From: Neoceratodus forsteri
Taxonomy: Eukaryota; Chordata; Ceratodontiformes; Ceratodontidae
Length of the DNA stretch: 64,000 nucleotides
Assembly (NCBI GenBank): GCA_016271365.2
Contig: CM057459.1
Span: 817,405,001-817,469,000, forward strand
Reading direction: 5' to 3'
A program made the position numbers and the translations under genes. This document shows, one piece after another, positions 45,601-56,509 of this stretch. Below the pieces are notes generated by a model. It worked only from the letters and a program-made list of their open reading frames with translations, made no database searches and had not been told where the DNA came from. Position 1 is the first letter of the stretch; the number at the start of each line of letters is the position of its first letter.

Positions 45601-45774
45601 AAGAAAGCTCTATGTGGTCGATCCTCCTCTTTGTCTGCTTCGAGAACAGGGACATGGCTTGACTGGCAGTGTTAGCACGATTGGGACAACTAATTGTAAG
45701 TAAAAAAAAAAAGCAAAGAAAAATGAGTTAAAAAAAGCACAAATGAGACAGGGACAGGGAGACAGAGGCTGTGT

Positions 45775-45778
45775 GTGT

Positions 45779-45810
<32 letters not shown>

Positions 45811-45812
45811 AT
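45775..45812. repeat. (GT)n microsatellite
   Basis: About 18 GT units with one TCT interruption. Confidence 0.95.
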
Positions 45813-45900
45813 CTGTGATATATGATCACAGAAGTCGGGCTGAAGAACAAAATGACCAGCAATTATGTAATATAAAAGATGAGAAAGTGCGCATTTGAGC

Positions 45901-45998
45901 ATTTAATGGACACTCTCAGTGTGGGATGCTTTAATAAACCCCTCAGGCTTCGCCATTGGGGTTTATGTAGCATCCCACACCTCGGGTATGCATTAAAT
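45901..45998. repeat. Hairpin: 42 bp imperfect inverted repeat, 15 bp loop
   Basis: Left arm 45901-45942 and right arm 45958-45998 pair through ATTTAATG/CATTAAAT, TGTGGGATGCT/AGCATCCCACA (exact) and ATAAACCCC/GGGGTTTAT (exact). The loop is TCAGGCTTCGCCATT. It may be a fold-back element or a small MITE. No TSD was resolved. Confidence 0.75.
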
Positions 45999-46004
45999 TC
46001 TTAT

Positions 46005-47105
46005 ATAACACACTTCCCCATCCTTTATTCTATATTTAATGGGTCTGTGACCACCTTTGTAACCACATCATGGTACTGTGTTCTTCCCTCAAAAGTAATT
46101 TCCCAGCACAAGAAGCCCAGCATCCATGTTGGCTACTTATTAATAAATCGGTAGACAAGCACTGGGAGTTCATTGCTGGTGCCAACCAGATATGCCATAC
46201 CTCTGTCCAACTGCAAAAACCAGCACAAGGGGCCCATTTGAGGTGCAAGTAAACAACTTCCCACCCCCTCCCTCCTGTCAGCAACTTCCAAACTCATACT
46301 GTGGTACTAAGTAGCCTCCTGAGCTAAAGACCTATTACCAGGAGCCCATTTGCAGTGTTGGCAAATTCCTAAACCCTACTCTGGCATCATGAGCCCATCT
46401 ACCTTTGGGACCCCATCTTTGTCCCATGTGCCCTGATGACCTCCCAGTGATTTTTCATAATTGTGAGCCTGTCTGTTTTATTTATTGGTAACTGTCCTTA
46501 AAATTATTTTCATTACCAGGAGCCTATCCCAATTATTGGCAACTTATTAATAACTGGAGGCCTTGCAGTGGAATCCTATCTTTAGTGCCAGCTAAGCATT
46601 CCCTGTCCTTCCACCTTAAAAACAGTACTGGGAGCCCATTTCAGACCCTCTCTAAAGTTACATAACAACACTGAGAGTGAGGGCCCGGTGTTGGCTTCCT
46701 CTGATATCCATCCCTGGTGCTGACTCTGTCTCTCCCCATGTTAAAGATTAGAAATGAAAGTCATTCTAGATACCAGGTTAACACCATCATGACACAATAC
46801 AAACAATACCCTTCAGATGATGGCTAGCATAATCCCTATAACAGGTCTACAGGTAGGGTTTGTCACAAAACTCTTTGAAGGGATTAGAAAGTGTCACCAG
46901 GCTTTGTGAATGACCTTGCGTGCTGTTTGGTGCTGACCCTTGACCCTACTCCATGTAATTGTTGTGACTGTACTAGATAAGATGTGATCCTAGCTATGAA
47001 TAGTGCAACAGAGCACAAGACAGGGACCAGGTGCTAAGAGGATATTACAGCCCTCTTAGTGGCAGTCATTAATTTAGTTAGTTATCTATTTACAGTCTAA
47101 ATACA
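46005..47105. other. No gene; degenerate recurring motif
   Basis: Variants of CCAGGAGCCCATTTGCA followed by TTGGCAACTT recur irregularly near 46210, 46338, 46516 and 46628, suggesting an old degenerate tandem repeat. No coding sequence recognised. Confidence 0.4.
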
Positions 47106-47325
47106 GATATAATGGATACACTGTTCCTTGCCCTGATAAGACACAATCTGACTCCAAGTGGCCCTATTTCTACACCAAAAGGGTCACACCTTGAGAAGTA
47201 CTTAAACTCCTCCTCAAAACTGACAAATCAGCTGAACCTGATGGTCTCATTCCCCGATTCCTCAAACTTGCTGCCCATCAAATTGCACTTCACATCTCAA
47301 AAATTTTTAACATATCCTTTTCTGT

Positions 47326-48140
47326 ATGGCAGCTTAGATTCAATGCTAAGAAGTGCAAGGTAATGCACTTGGGAAACAAAAACCCAGGGGAAGAGTACAT
47401 AATGGGAGGTGAGATACTAACAACAACAAAAATGGAGAGGGACCTGGGGGTAGTCATAACAGATGACCTAAAGATGGGCAAGCAATGTGAGAGGGCAGCA
47501 AGGAGGGCTGGGGGGATACTGGGATGCATAGGAGAGGCATCACCAGTAGAAAACAGGAAGTTATTATCCTCTGTACAGACAGCTGGTGAGACCCCATCTG
47601 AGTACTTGTGCAGTTCTGGAGACCTAATCTCCACAAAGACATAGACAGGATGGAAGCTGTCCAGAGGAGGGCAACTAAAATGGTGCAGGGTCTGCACCGG
47701 AAGACATATGAAGAGAGACTTAAGGAGCTTAATATGTATAGCCTCGAGGAAAGGAGGGAGAGGGGGGACATGATAGAAACTTTCAAGTACCTCAAGGGAA
47801 TCAACAAAGTCCAAGAGGGTAGCATCTTTCAAAAAAAGATGTGTGCAAGAACAAGAGGCACAATTTGAAGATGGGGGCGGCTCAGAGGTAATTTAAGGAA
47901 GTATTTTTTCACAGAGAGGGTTGTGGATGCATGGAATGGCCTTCCAGAGGAGGTTGTGGAGTCAAAATCAGTGGTGGAATTCAAGCATGCATGGGATAGT
48001 CATAAGGCAGTTCTAGGGGGTGGGGTAGGAAGAAGTAGGCTGCTGGTTAACTAGGATCTGCAGCTTATCCAGTAGTAGGAAATGGGAGACTGGTGGCCAA
48101 GCGGTCCTGGCCCATAAATCTATGTTTCTATGTTTTCTAC
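47326..48140 (+). mobile_element. CR1 LINE, copy 4 (5'-truncated), nested in L2 copy 3
   Basis: It begins at WQLRFNAKKCKVMHLGNKNP (the end of the RT palm), continues MERDLGVVITDDLKMGKQ, RRATKMVQGL, LKELNMYSLEERRERGDMIE, FKYLKGINKVQEGSIFQKK, and ends with GTTAACTAGGATCTGCAGC and CTATGTTTCTATGTTTTC (48040-48140). TTTTCT occurs at both junctions (about 47318 and 48133), a possible short TSD. Its 3' 150 bp is the closest match to the CR1 part of the compound insertion at 27893-28038. Confidence 0.85.
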
Positions 48141-49330
48141 GGTGTGCCATCCTCTGAAAATGTGCACATTTCTCCCTGCATGAAAATTGCTTCCATCAGA
48201 AACTACCACCCAATCTCAATTCTCTCAGCCCTAACCAAACTGCAAGAGAAAATCATCCACCGCCAGCTCACTGAATACCTGCAGTTTCACGACCTCATCG
48301 ATCTGGAGCAACATGGCTTCCAAAAAGGTCACAGTACTGACACTGCTCTTATTACTTCCACCAACTCCATTTATCAGGCAATGGACATAGGTCACGTCAC
48401 AGGTGCTGTGTTCATTGACCTGACAAACACTATTGACCTCTTCCACCATAAACTATTCATCTCAAAACTCCTGCCACTTGGCCTTTGAACCCCTGCCATA
48501 GCATGGTTCAAAGATTACTTGCACCATCATCAGCAGACTGTCAAGATCAGAAATACCATTTCTGGTGCAAATCTCATCTCCAGTGCAGTCCCTCAAGGCT
48601 CCATTCTAGGGCCTCTCTTGTTCTCAGTTTTCATTAATGATCGCCATACCATCTGTGGACCAGTACAAACACTTCTCAGTGTTGACAATGCCATCCTCTA
48701 TACCCATAGCAATAATATCGCCTCCGTCAACAAATCCCTCAGCAACTCATTTGCTAGGCTGCATCCTTGGCTCTCTCAAGAAAAAATGGTCCTTAGCCTA
48801 CCAAAAACACAATTCATGCTGTTTGGATCCAAGCAAAACCTTTCAAAACCATCCACTCTATTTAGTGTCAACAATGGTAATGCCCCCAAAAAGACCCTCT
48901 CCTTTAAGTACCTTGGAATACACCTCAACCCCTCCCTCTTTTTCAAAACTCATCTACAACACACAACTTCCTCAGTTCATGAAAAAACTGGGATCACTTT
49001 ATAGGGTCCGCCACGTCCTGACTCCTGACACCAAGGTAAAAATTATTCAAGCTAATCTACTTCATATGCTTGAATATGGCTCGACAGCCATTAATGCTGC
49101 TTGTAAATCTGCTGTACAAAACAAGCATACTCTCCATTATGATACAGCAAAATTTGCCTCAGACTGCAGCAGCAACACCCACCACTGCACAGTGCCCAAC
49201 AACCTCAAATGGCTACCTCCTGAACTTAGATCAAATGTTGCCCTTGCCTCCCTCATCAACAAAATTCTGCACACTGACAATCCTCCATACCTAGTTAGCC
49301 AGATCACTCCCATTAATCTCCTCGCTTCTT
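48141..49330 (+). pseudogene. L2 RT remnant, copy 3
   Basis: Boxes: NYHPISILSALTKLQEK, DLEQHGFQKGHSTDTAL, GAVFIDLTNTIDLFHHKLF, SSAVPQGSILGPLLFSVFI, then SVDN at 48678-48689 instead of YADD, LSLPKTQFMLFGSKQ, SFKYLGIHLNPSLFFKTHL. A frameshift near 48990 leads into a thumb piece, DTKVKIIQANLLHMLEYGS. Inactive. Confidence 0.82.
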
Positions 49331-49935
49331 GATCTGCCTTTCATAACAACATTGTCATCCCACTGTTCCATACCAGCATTGGTCAGCGGTCTTTCTCCTT
49401 CTGTGCTGCCTGCATGTGGAACTCAATACCCCCTCATCAGAAAAAACGACCTCTGTCCCTGCCTTTACAAATCTTCTGAAATCCCAGTATTCATCCACTG
49501 TCTCATGTCAATGCTTCCACTAACCTTACCCCAAATCCACTCTATCACATTGTTACCTTGCACTACCTGTACTGTACTCTTCTCTTTACTTATATCTCCT
49601 CATATTCTTCCCTAAACAAAACTGCACCCAAACATATTGCCACACCCATGTATACTATCTGTAACATGATTCATGTGAATATTGCTCTGTATATACTGTT
49701 CGTTATTATTCTGCTGTATATGTCTACATGTTATTGAATTCTGTACATATTACTTTGTATATATTGTTAATTTCACTTTTCTTATATCTATATAATAACT
49801 GTATATATTGCCACCCCTACCACACTTTGCACTCCTGTTTTATCCGAACACTTGTACCCAGATTGTGCCTGAAAAAGGCTTCTACTGCCAGTGCACTTAC
49901 CTGATCAACAAAGTTAAATAAATAAATAAAATTTA

Positions 49936-51252
49936 TTTGAAATATTTGACAGGAGGGTGCACTACAGTGAGGGTCATTGACAGGTGCATCCTGGTAGAGG
50001 GGAAAGGAGTTTCATGTGTCAAGGTGATGTCAGCAATAAATAAAGTAAGCAGTATTCCTGCGAGTGGAAACAGTGTCAGTTACAGACTTACAGCATGGGG
50101 GGGGGGGAATAAACAGCAAGGAGTAAAACCCCAGCACTGTACATATTAAGACAACAATCACTTCATACAGTCAGGTAATCTGCAATATGTATTAGGCCAC
50201 AGCTGTTTTAAAAAGCTAGATATGGATATTAAGCCTGTGCTCAGAGCAATGCAACCCCCACGCCTTTCAATTTTAAAGTTAGTTAATTTAATGAATAATA
50301 TATGACATTTTGATGTGATGACTACTTAAATATGCAGAAATACTTGCCTTCAATTTGTTTTTGCTTAATTTGCTTGCACTGTCTACACTTTTTGATACAT
50401 ATCCATACATAATGGGGATACTGTCTGAAGGTTTTCAGCGTGCTGCAGTAAAAGGAAGAATGCAGCTGCTGCCAGTGCTTGAGGTAACTGTCTCATATTT
50501 CTAAAACATGATAGTCACTTGGTTTGAATGATCCAATACATTTTACAGATACTGTATGCCTTGAAAATGGTAGACACATTTGCAATTTATCTTTGTTGGT
50601 AAAATAAAGATGTTACTCAGCATTTCCTATTCACAGACACTAATCAACTTGCACACTAGATGAATTCCTTCATTAAATAATCTCCATGTGGAATGTGAAA
50701 AAATTGTGACTGAGCAAAGTACTGTATAAGGAAGGCAAGATGAAAGCACATCAATTAGTACTGGTTAACATTTGAAATGTTTTATGTGTAATCCGAGGTT
50801 GACTTGTTCAGAAAATGGAACTATGGAACAGATTCTCTTTTGAAACCTAGTAATCTAAGTACATTTACATACTAATTATTGCTTTACTAATGACATGAAA
50901 ATTACTTTTTTGAGTTTCACTTTAGGAAAACTGTGTTTTTGAGAGGTCTTTTGATTCTGCATTAGAACTGGCAAGATTGCAAAGTGGGTCTTAATTTTAG
51001 AATTAGTTACACCTGTTCCTAATTCAATAAATTAGTAAATCAAGGTACAAATCACAGATACCAAGCAGCAACACACATTTAGGCCCTTAATTACGACAAG
51101 TGAGTCACCTTATTTCAAGGTTTTTAAATTAGTGGTTTCTGTTTCAGAAGTGACAAGCATGAGGAGTCTCTCTGTTGCGAAACTGTTTATATGCTGTTTA
51201 AATCTTTCTTATTTGCCACCTAAAACTAGTTTTATGGATGAGGAAGAACTTC
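49936..51252. other. No feature recognised
   Basis: About 1.3 kb of AT-rich sequence without a recognised repeat or reading frame, apart from a G-run at 50098-50108. Probably old unique or decayed sequence. Confidence 0.55.
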
Positions 51253-51260
51253 CCTTAAAG

Positions 51261-52028
51261 CAGGGTTTCTCAAATGGTGAGGCCAGCCTCCCAGGGGAGG
51301 CCCTAGCTTGTTCCAGGGGATGCTCAAGCAAGCCTTAAAAGGTACCATATTTAAATGTCAAATTGTTAGACTAGTAGATGCTTTGTGTGAAATGATGTAG
51401 CAAACTGACAGTGAATAATGGCATGTGAATTTATGTACAGAATGGGTGACCCCAGAAAGGCACACTCACAAACACTTATTTTCTGGTGTGACATAGGGGA
51501 AAGCTGAGTGGAGGAAATACAATTCTTAGAAACTGTGCAAACAAAACAAAATGCAAAATAATGCAAATGAATAAGGAACAAGGTAACAATTGACCCATTA
51601 TACTGGTTGCAGAAAAGCACAAATGCAAAGGCTAAGCAGAGAGGTACTAGGAGCACGAGCAGGACAAAGCAAAATAATCCCCAAGAAGGTGTTTAAGAAC
51701 AAAGTAAAACTGAAAAAGAAAGCAATCTGACTCACAGAGGTATTGCAACAAGGGCTAAATAGGGTCCAAAAGTCAGAAGTGTGGATTGAGTAGGCTAACC
51801 TGGGGAGGGGGGGAGGGGTTATAGAGGGGAAGAATAATAAGTTTAGTAAAATATGAATGAACTCAACTACTCAAAGGTGTTTTTTTTATTGTGTTCCTTG
51901 TACTATGCAAAGTATGATAACTTTTATAACTATGGGGAGGCTCACAATTATTTTCATATTAGGGAGAGATTCAAGATCTTTTCCAAGGCTTGGGGTAGGC
52001 TCACTATGACAAGGTCTGAGAACTACTG
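51261..52028. mobile_element. hAT-type non-autonomous element, 768 bp
   Basis: Termini CAGGGTTTCTCAAATGG and, in reverse complement, CAGTAGTTCTCAGACC are imperfect inverted repeats of the CAGNGGTTCTCAAA type. The exact 8 bp CCTTAAAG flanks both sides (51253-51260 and 52029-52036). No transposase is encoded. The interior carries a minus-strand open stretch (51366-51656) with no recognised similarity. Confidence 0.9.
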
Positions 52029-52036
52029 CCTTAAAG

Positions 52037-55000
52037 CATAAAAGAAGAGGCTGGAAAAGAAAAAAAACAGATTCTGGATTAGTTTTTTAGGTTAACTGGA
52101 GCTGCAAGCCATCATCACTCTGAACTTGTCGTTCAGCGGACTCAGATGAATGAAGTCAAAACTATACACTGCAGGAAATCCAGTAGTCATCCACATGCTG
52201 TCTGTCTTTCAGCCGATGTGGTGAGCAGAAGCATTGTTCATGTCACCATCAAAGGTGACAAGTTAGAGCATCTGTGGATGGGGGGGTGAGAGTAGGGGTG
52301 AATGGTCTGGAGTGGGTGAGGGGGGTCACAGAGTCATTCAGGGTGCAGAGAGTAGGGGTGTGAGGGGACCACTGATCACCAATTGGTTAATTTACATTTA
52401 TAATACTTAGAAAGGCAATTGGGGGGGCACTAATTGCCACTTTCTCTGGTGGAGGTTGCACACCACTTTTTAGAGGGATGAGGGTAGAGTTTTAGCAGCA
52501 TTAAAAAGCTCTGCAAAAAAGTGGTTGCTTAGTGATGATAAACTTTTGATTATACCGTTGAAGCCCATATGCAAGTGAAGTCCCTCATTTGCGCGGGTGC
52601 AGTGGTACATGCTATGCAACTGTGTTGTTAGATCAGCACTGCATAGTGGAAACCTTTGAATCTGGCCCCTGCCCCACTGGATCATGCTATTCTCCATTAG
52701 TGTAGCACTAAAATAGTGCTTTTTAAACCCCTTCTCATGTGATCAGCGCTAGACCCCCTGCCATCCCTCCCTAACCAAAGCCATTTTCTGCCCTTTTTCC
52801 AATCTTCTCACTTAAACATTTATAAAATAATACACATTGCCTGCTCTTGACACTTTGCCAGCATAGAATGCTGTCTTTCTAAACTACTCTATGCCTCGTT
52901 CATCCAACTCACCCCCCCAACCAAATATAACAATTTAATAGTTGGTTTCACTCATCACCATCAAAGCGACAATTTTATGGGTGGAGATCAATACTAGCTA
53001 AACCCAGATGAGCCTAGTCAAGATCCTCACTCTTCTTCCTCTCAGATATTGAATGAAAATAAAAGAATGTATCCTGGCACTTAATCAGGAGGTGACACTA
53101 AAGTTTATATATATTGCTCCTCCCTAGCATGCCCTGCAAGGGCAAAACATAACAGCATATGACAATGCCCCCCTCCAATTCTGAACCAGATTAAATGTAA
53201 GGCAGCAATGAAGTTGTAATTGTTGCACCCACCAAAATCTGGTTCTTGTGACTGTGTTACAGATATCTGAACATTCCTGTCTTTTATTTAACTTTTCATA
53301 GCTTTGACAGCATGATGTATCTTTTTTTTATATATACAGGGATCACACACTGAGCTCATTCAATCGTGTGCAGTCACATTATCTGCAGCAGTCAATCAAT
53401 GGCACTAAAAATCCTGAATGCCTCATATTTGGCCCATTTCATGAATGCCTATGCACTGCACAAGGGCAGCGCATAGCCATTCCTGCAACCAAATGCCAGG
53501 CACCAGTGATCTGCACACCCCCCATGACGTCCCTTCAGGTGCACACTAGCGTCCTGCACACTGGATCCCTGACTGGCCACAGGATGCCATGCCAAGGCCG
53601 AGATGGGGGTGTGCCGGTGGTGCCCTCACCAGCAAGTATGCACAACTTGCATGTCACACCAGTGTGGGACTTTTGTGCAAGTGGGGACCCTGCTGTTACT
53701 GTCTTGTCTGGTTGTGTTCCCCCCCCTCATCGGACACCAGCCTGCAGTGCCAGCACCAGGACCCCTGCAGCACTGTTGCTCCATACCACTGTGCTCCAGG
53801 CTGTGTGACCATTCAGGCAAATGCCTGGTGTTTGAACTCTATGGGGTGCATGCCATCCCTGTATCTCTTACCCAGTTGTGGAAAGGATCCACTATGGGAC
53901 CCAGAATGGGCATCCCATTGGATGCCCCCCCATATCCCACACTCTGACCCTGTGATTCCAGAGTCTTTTGCTGTGCACCAGGGGAGGGCAGGGGCACAGT
54001 CTTGCAGCCAGTATTTGTGAATGCCAGCCTGTGCACAACTACCCCCAGGTGTGGAGCCACGCAGGCAATCCACACAGGAGTCCCACATAGATCATGAATA
54101 GACCATATTAAGCATATTTTTATGACATTTCCTTCTCTCTTCCACTCTTTATCCGTCTTTTTCCCTTTCTCTCAGCAGAGAAGAATGTGTGTGCACTGGA
54201 AGCACAGTTCTTTAGTTCTTTTGGGAAAAAAATATTTTTTGATCAAAAAACATCAGAAAATTGTTCATTATTATTTGTTATATATTTTACCAGGTAAGCA
54301 AACAAAGTCCAAAAATGGGCTTGTTTCCAATTGCGACCTTTAGCTAACAACAGCCACCAATAGTTTTCATGCAGGGCAGGCCAGTAATTCATGTGCAGCT
54401 GCAGCAAGGAGGCAGTTCCATGTGCCCTTGCTGCCGCTGAAGCACATCAGGGATTTAGGGTCCAGGACAGGGAGGCTTTTTGAAAGTTTTATTTTCCTTT
54501 TTTTTTATTTACTGACAGAAGACGGTGCAGGATGCAGATTCCATCTTTATTTTAATTTTTTTCTGTGTGTGAGCCAGCCAGATACAATCCAGTCAGTGAA
54601 CAGCATGCGAAAATAAAGTAGGGGGCTACTGCAACACTTTACTGAGTGTATGTTAGGTCTCTCAGTGGAGTTTGTCAGTGGGATCAGTTGGGTATGTGCT
54701 GGTGTGGTCTCACTTTTGTTTGTTGTCTCCAACTTGTGTTGCCTGACTTCATGTTTAGTATTCAACATTCATGCTATTGTAGTGAGTCATCCTACTGTAT
54801 TCTGTGGCATTGCGCTTCTTCCTACTGCTGCATTGGGGTAGTAGCATCATCTGTTGTGTGGTGTAGAAAACAACAAGAAAAGAACAGGAAAAGAAAGAGA
54901 TGGAGGGGTGTGAAAAGGGATAATGGTTCCACCTAGATAGTTTCAAGCACAACATCTGCAGTTGGTGATGGTGGAGACAGTCGTGGTGGGTCTGGAAATC

Positions 55001-55100
55001 TTGGAACTGTGAGGACAAGTACTAGGCATGTTATAGTGGTGTCAAGGAAACCCTATACTTATACTTGGTACTATACTTGGTGTTTAGACAGAAGGAGGCT
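52037..55100. other. No gene recognised
   Basis: About 3 kb of mixed sequence. A GC-richer block (53400-54090) has overlapping open stretches of up to ~146 codons on both strands, rich in Cys, His and Pro, with no recognisable domain; I read them as chance frames. No tails, inverted repeats or duplications were found. Confidence 0.45.
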
Positions 55101-55104
55101 ATTG

Positions 55105-55600
55105 CCCATCATGTCTGTCTCCCACATTAATGGGGCCACTTTATGTCATTATCTTAAAGTCGGTAGTTATCCAATTTAGCCTTGAATATGGACAATATAT
55201 CTAAATGCACAACCTCCCTAGGAAAAATGTTCCATGGTTCACTGGCTCTATGGGTGTAAAACCCTCTTTGGTTATTTTTTTTGTATGCTTTATTTATAAT
55301 TTGTTTATGCAGCATTTTAGGTTGACTTCCCAATGTGTGCATATTCTATCCCTAAACTCTCTTTTAATTCTTTATCTTGTATTATTTTAAGCATTTGTAA
55401 CATATCACCACTGTCTCTCCCTTCCTTCAGAGTATGAAGTCACAGTCTGTTCAATCTTTCTTGAATAGTCCCTTCCGCTAGTTGCCACCATAGTTGCCCT
55501 GTGCTGCACCCTCTCTATATTTTCAGTCTCTTTTTAAGGTATGGACTCTGTGCTGGTGTACAATAATCCAAGTGCACTCTTATGTATGCTTTATACAGTG
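55105..55600 (-). mobile_element. Antisense old CR1/L2-type ORF2 C-terminus
   Basis: Minus strand reads SLYKAYIRVHLDYCTPAQSP, then YLKKRLKI (about 55600-55515), broken sequence, and GFYTHRASEPWNIFPREVVH, then SIFKAKLDNYRL (about 55270-55154). This is the thumb-to-C-terminus order of CR1-group ORF2. More diverged than the plus-strand copies. Confidence 0.7.
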
Positions 55601-55754
55601 ATATAATGCATTGTGCGTGTCTACTTGGGCTGGGCGGACTGTTCTGCCCGAAATCTGGACTCCTGGATTGAACCCTGAATCCATGGACCCGAATAAATAT
55701 GGACTTTGCTGCAGAAGTCTGGTTCAGAGTCCATGAAAAACTACAGAGTGTGTC

Positions 55755-55845
55755 AGAGTGGATCACTGTTGACTGGTGCCATGGGGATGCCATTAGCATG
55801 GGTCACTGTTGACTGGTGCCATGAGGATGCTGTTGGCATGCTCAC
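55755..55845. repeat. Two-copy 44 bp tandem repeat
   Basis: TCACTGTTGACTGGTGCCAT followed by G(G/A)GGATGC occurs at about 55763 and 55802. It lies just upstream of the minisatellite array. Confidence 0.8.
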
Positions 55846-55929
55846 ATCACATAGAGGTGGCTGGCAGCATCCAATCAGGCAACAGTTATGTGATGTCAGC
55901 AGGGAACAGTCACATGATGCACTCACTCA

Positions 55930-55940
55930 TGGTATATAAC
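55930..55940 (+). promoter_or_regulatory. TATA-like box upstream of the minisatellite
   Basis: GTATATAAC at about 55931 is followed within 40 bp by the start of the CAGCAGCAGACAGAG region. This could be a core promoter of an LTR-like or other element, but no second LTR or primer-binding site is visible. Confidence 0.25.
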
Positions 55941-56509
55941 CATTGTGAGTACACAACGTGGCCCGCAAAGCAGCAGCAGACAGAGAATAGAGCAGACTAG
56001 ATCAGAGAGGGAAATTGTAGCAGAGAACCTGTTGGCCACAGTGTGATTTGTGGGGATGGGAGCCAGAAGGGACAAGAAAGGGCTGGGAGTAGGGAGCTGA
56101 GGAGAGTAATCTGAGGGGAGAGAGGAGATTTTTGTTGTATTTTGTTGGGCAAGATCAGGCTGGTAATTGACAAAGTAGATCGTTGACATGTGCCATCCAG
56201 AGGGGAGAGAGAGAGACAGACAGACAGGCTACTGGGGCCAAAGACGCATTTTAGTCAGAAATCACAAATAAAGCACATCTTAGACTCTCAGTGTGGCTGT
56301 GTGTGTACAGAAAAGGGCAGGCTGGAAAAATAAATCTTTGACTTGTGCTATCCAGAGGGGAGACAGAGAGAGACAGAGACTACTGGGGACCAAAGAGACA
56401 TTTTACAGTCACAGAAATCACAAAGTTTACTCCTGAACTCAGTGTAGCTGTGTGTGTTTAGGCAGGGCAAGAACAGGTTGGCAAAATAAATTTTTGACTT
56501 GTGCCATCT

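Larger units (their letters stand above)
47110..49935 (+). mobile_element. L2 LINE, copy 3, split by CR1 copy 4
   Basis: The L2 RT start (47160-47325) and remainder (48141-49935) surround a CR1 fragment. The 3' end has GTGCCTGAAAAAGGCTTCTA, TGCACTTACCTGATCAAC and an (AAAT)n tail (49866-49930), the same subfamily tail as copy 2. Confidence 0.85.

Noticed and set aside
53368..54090. Overlapping ORFs of 143-146 codons, possible exon
   Set aside because: Cys/His/Pro-rich frames open on both strands in GC-rich DNA, no recognised motif or splice pattern that would favour one frame.
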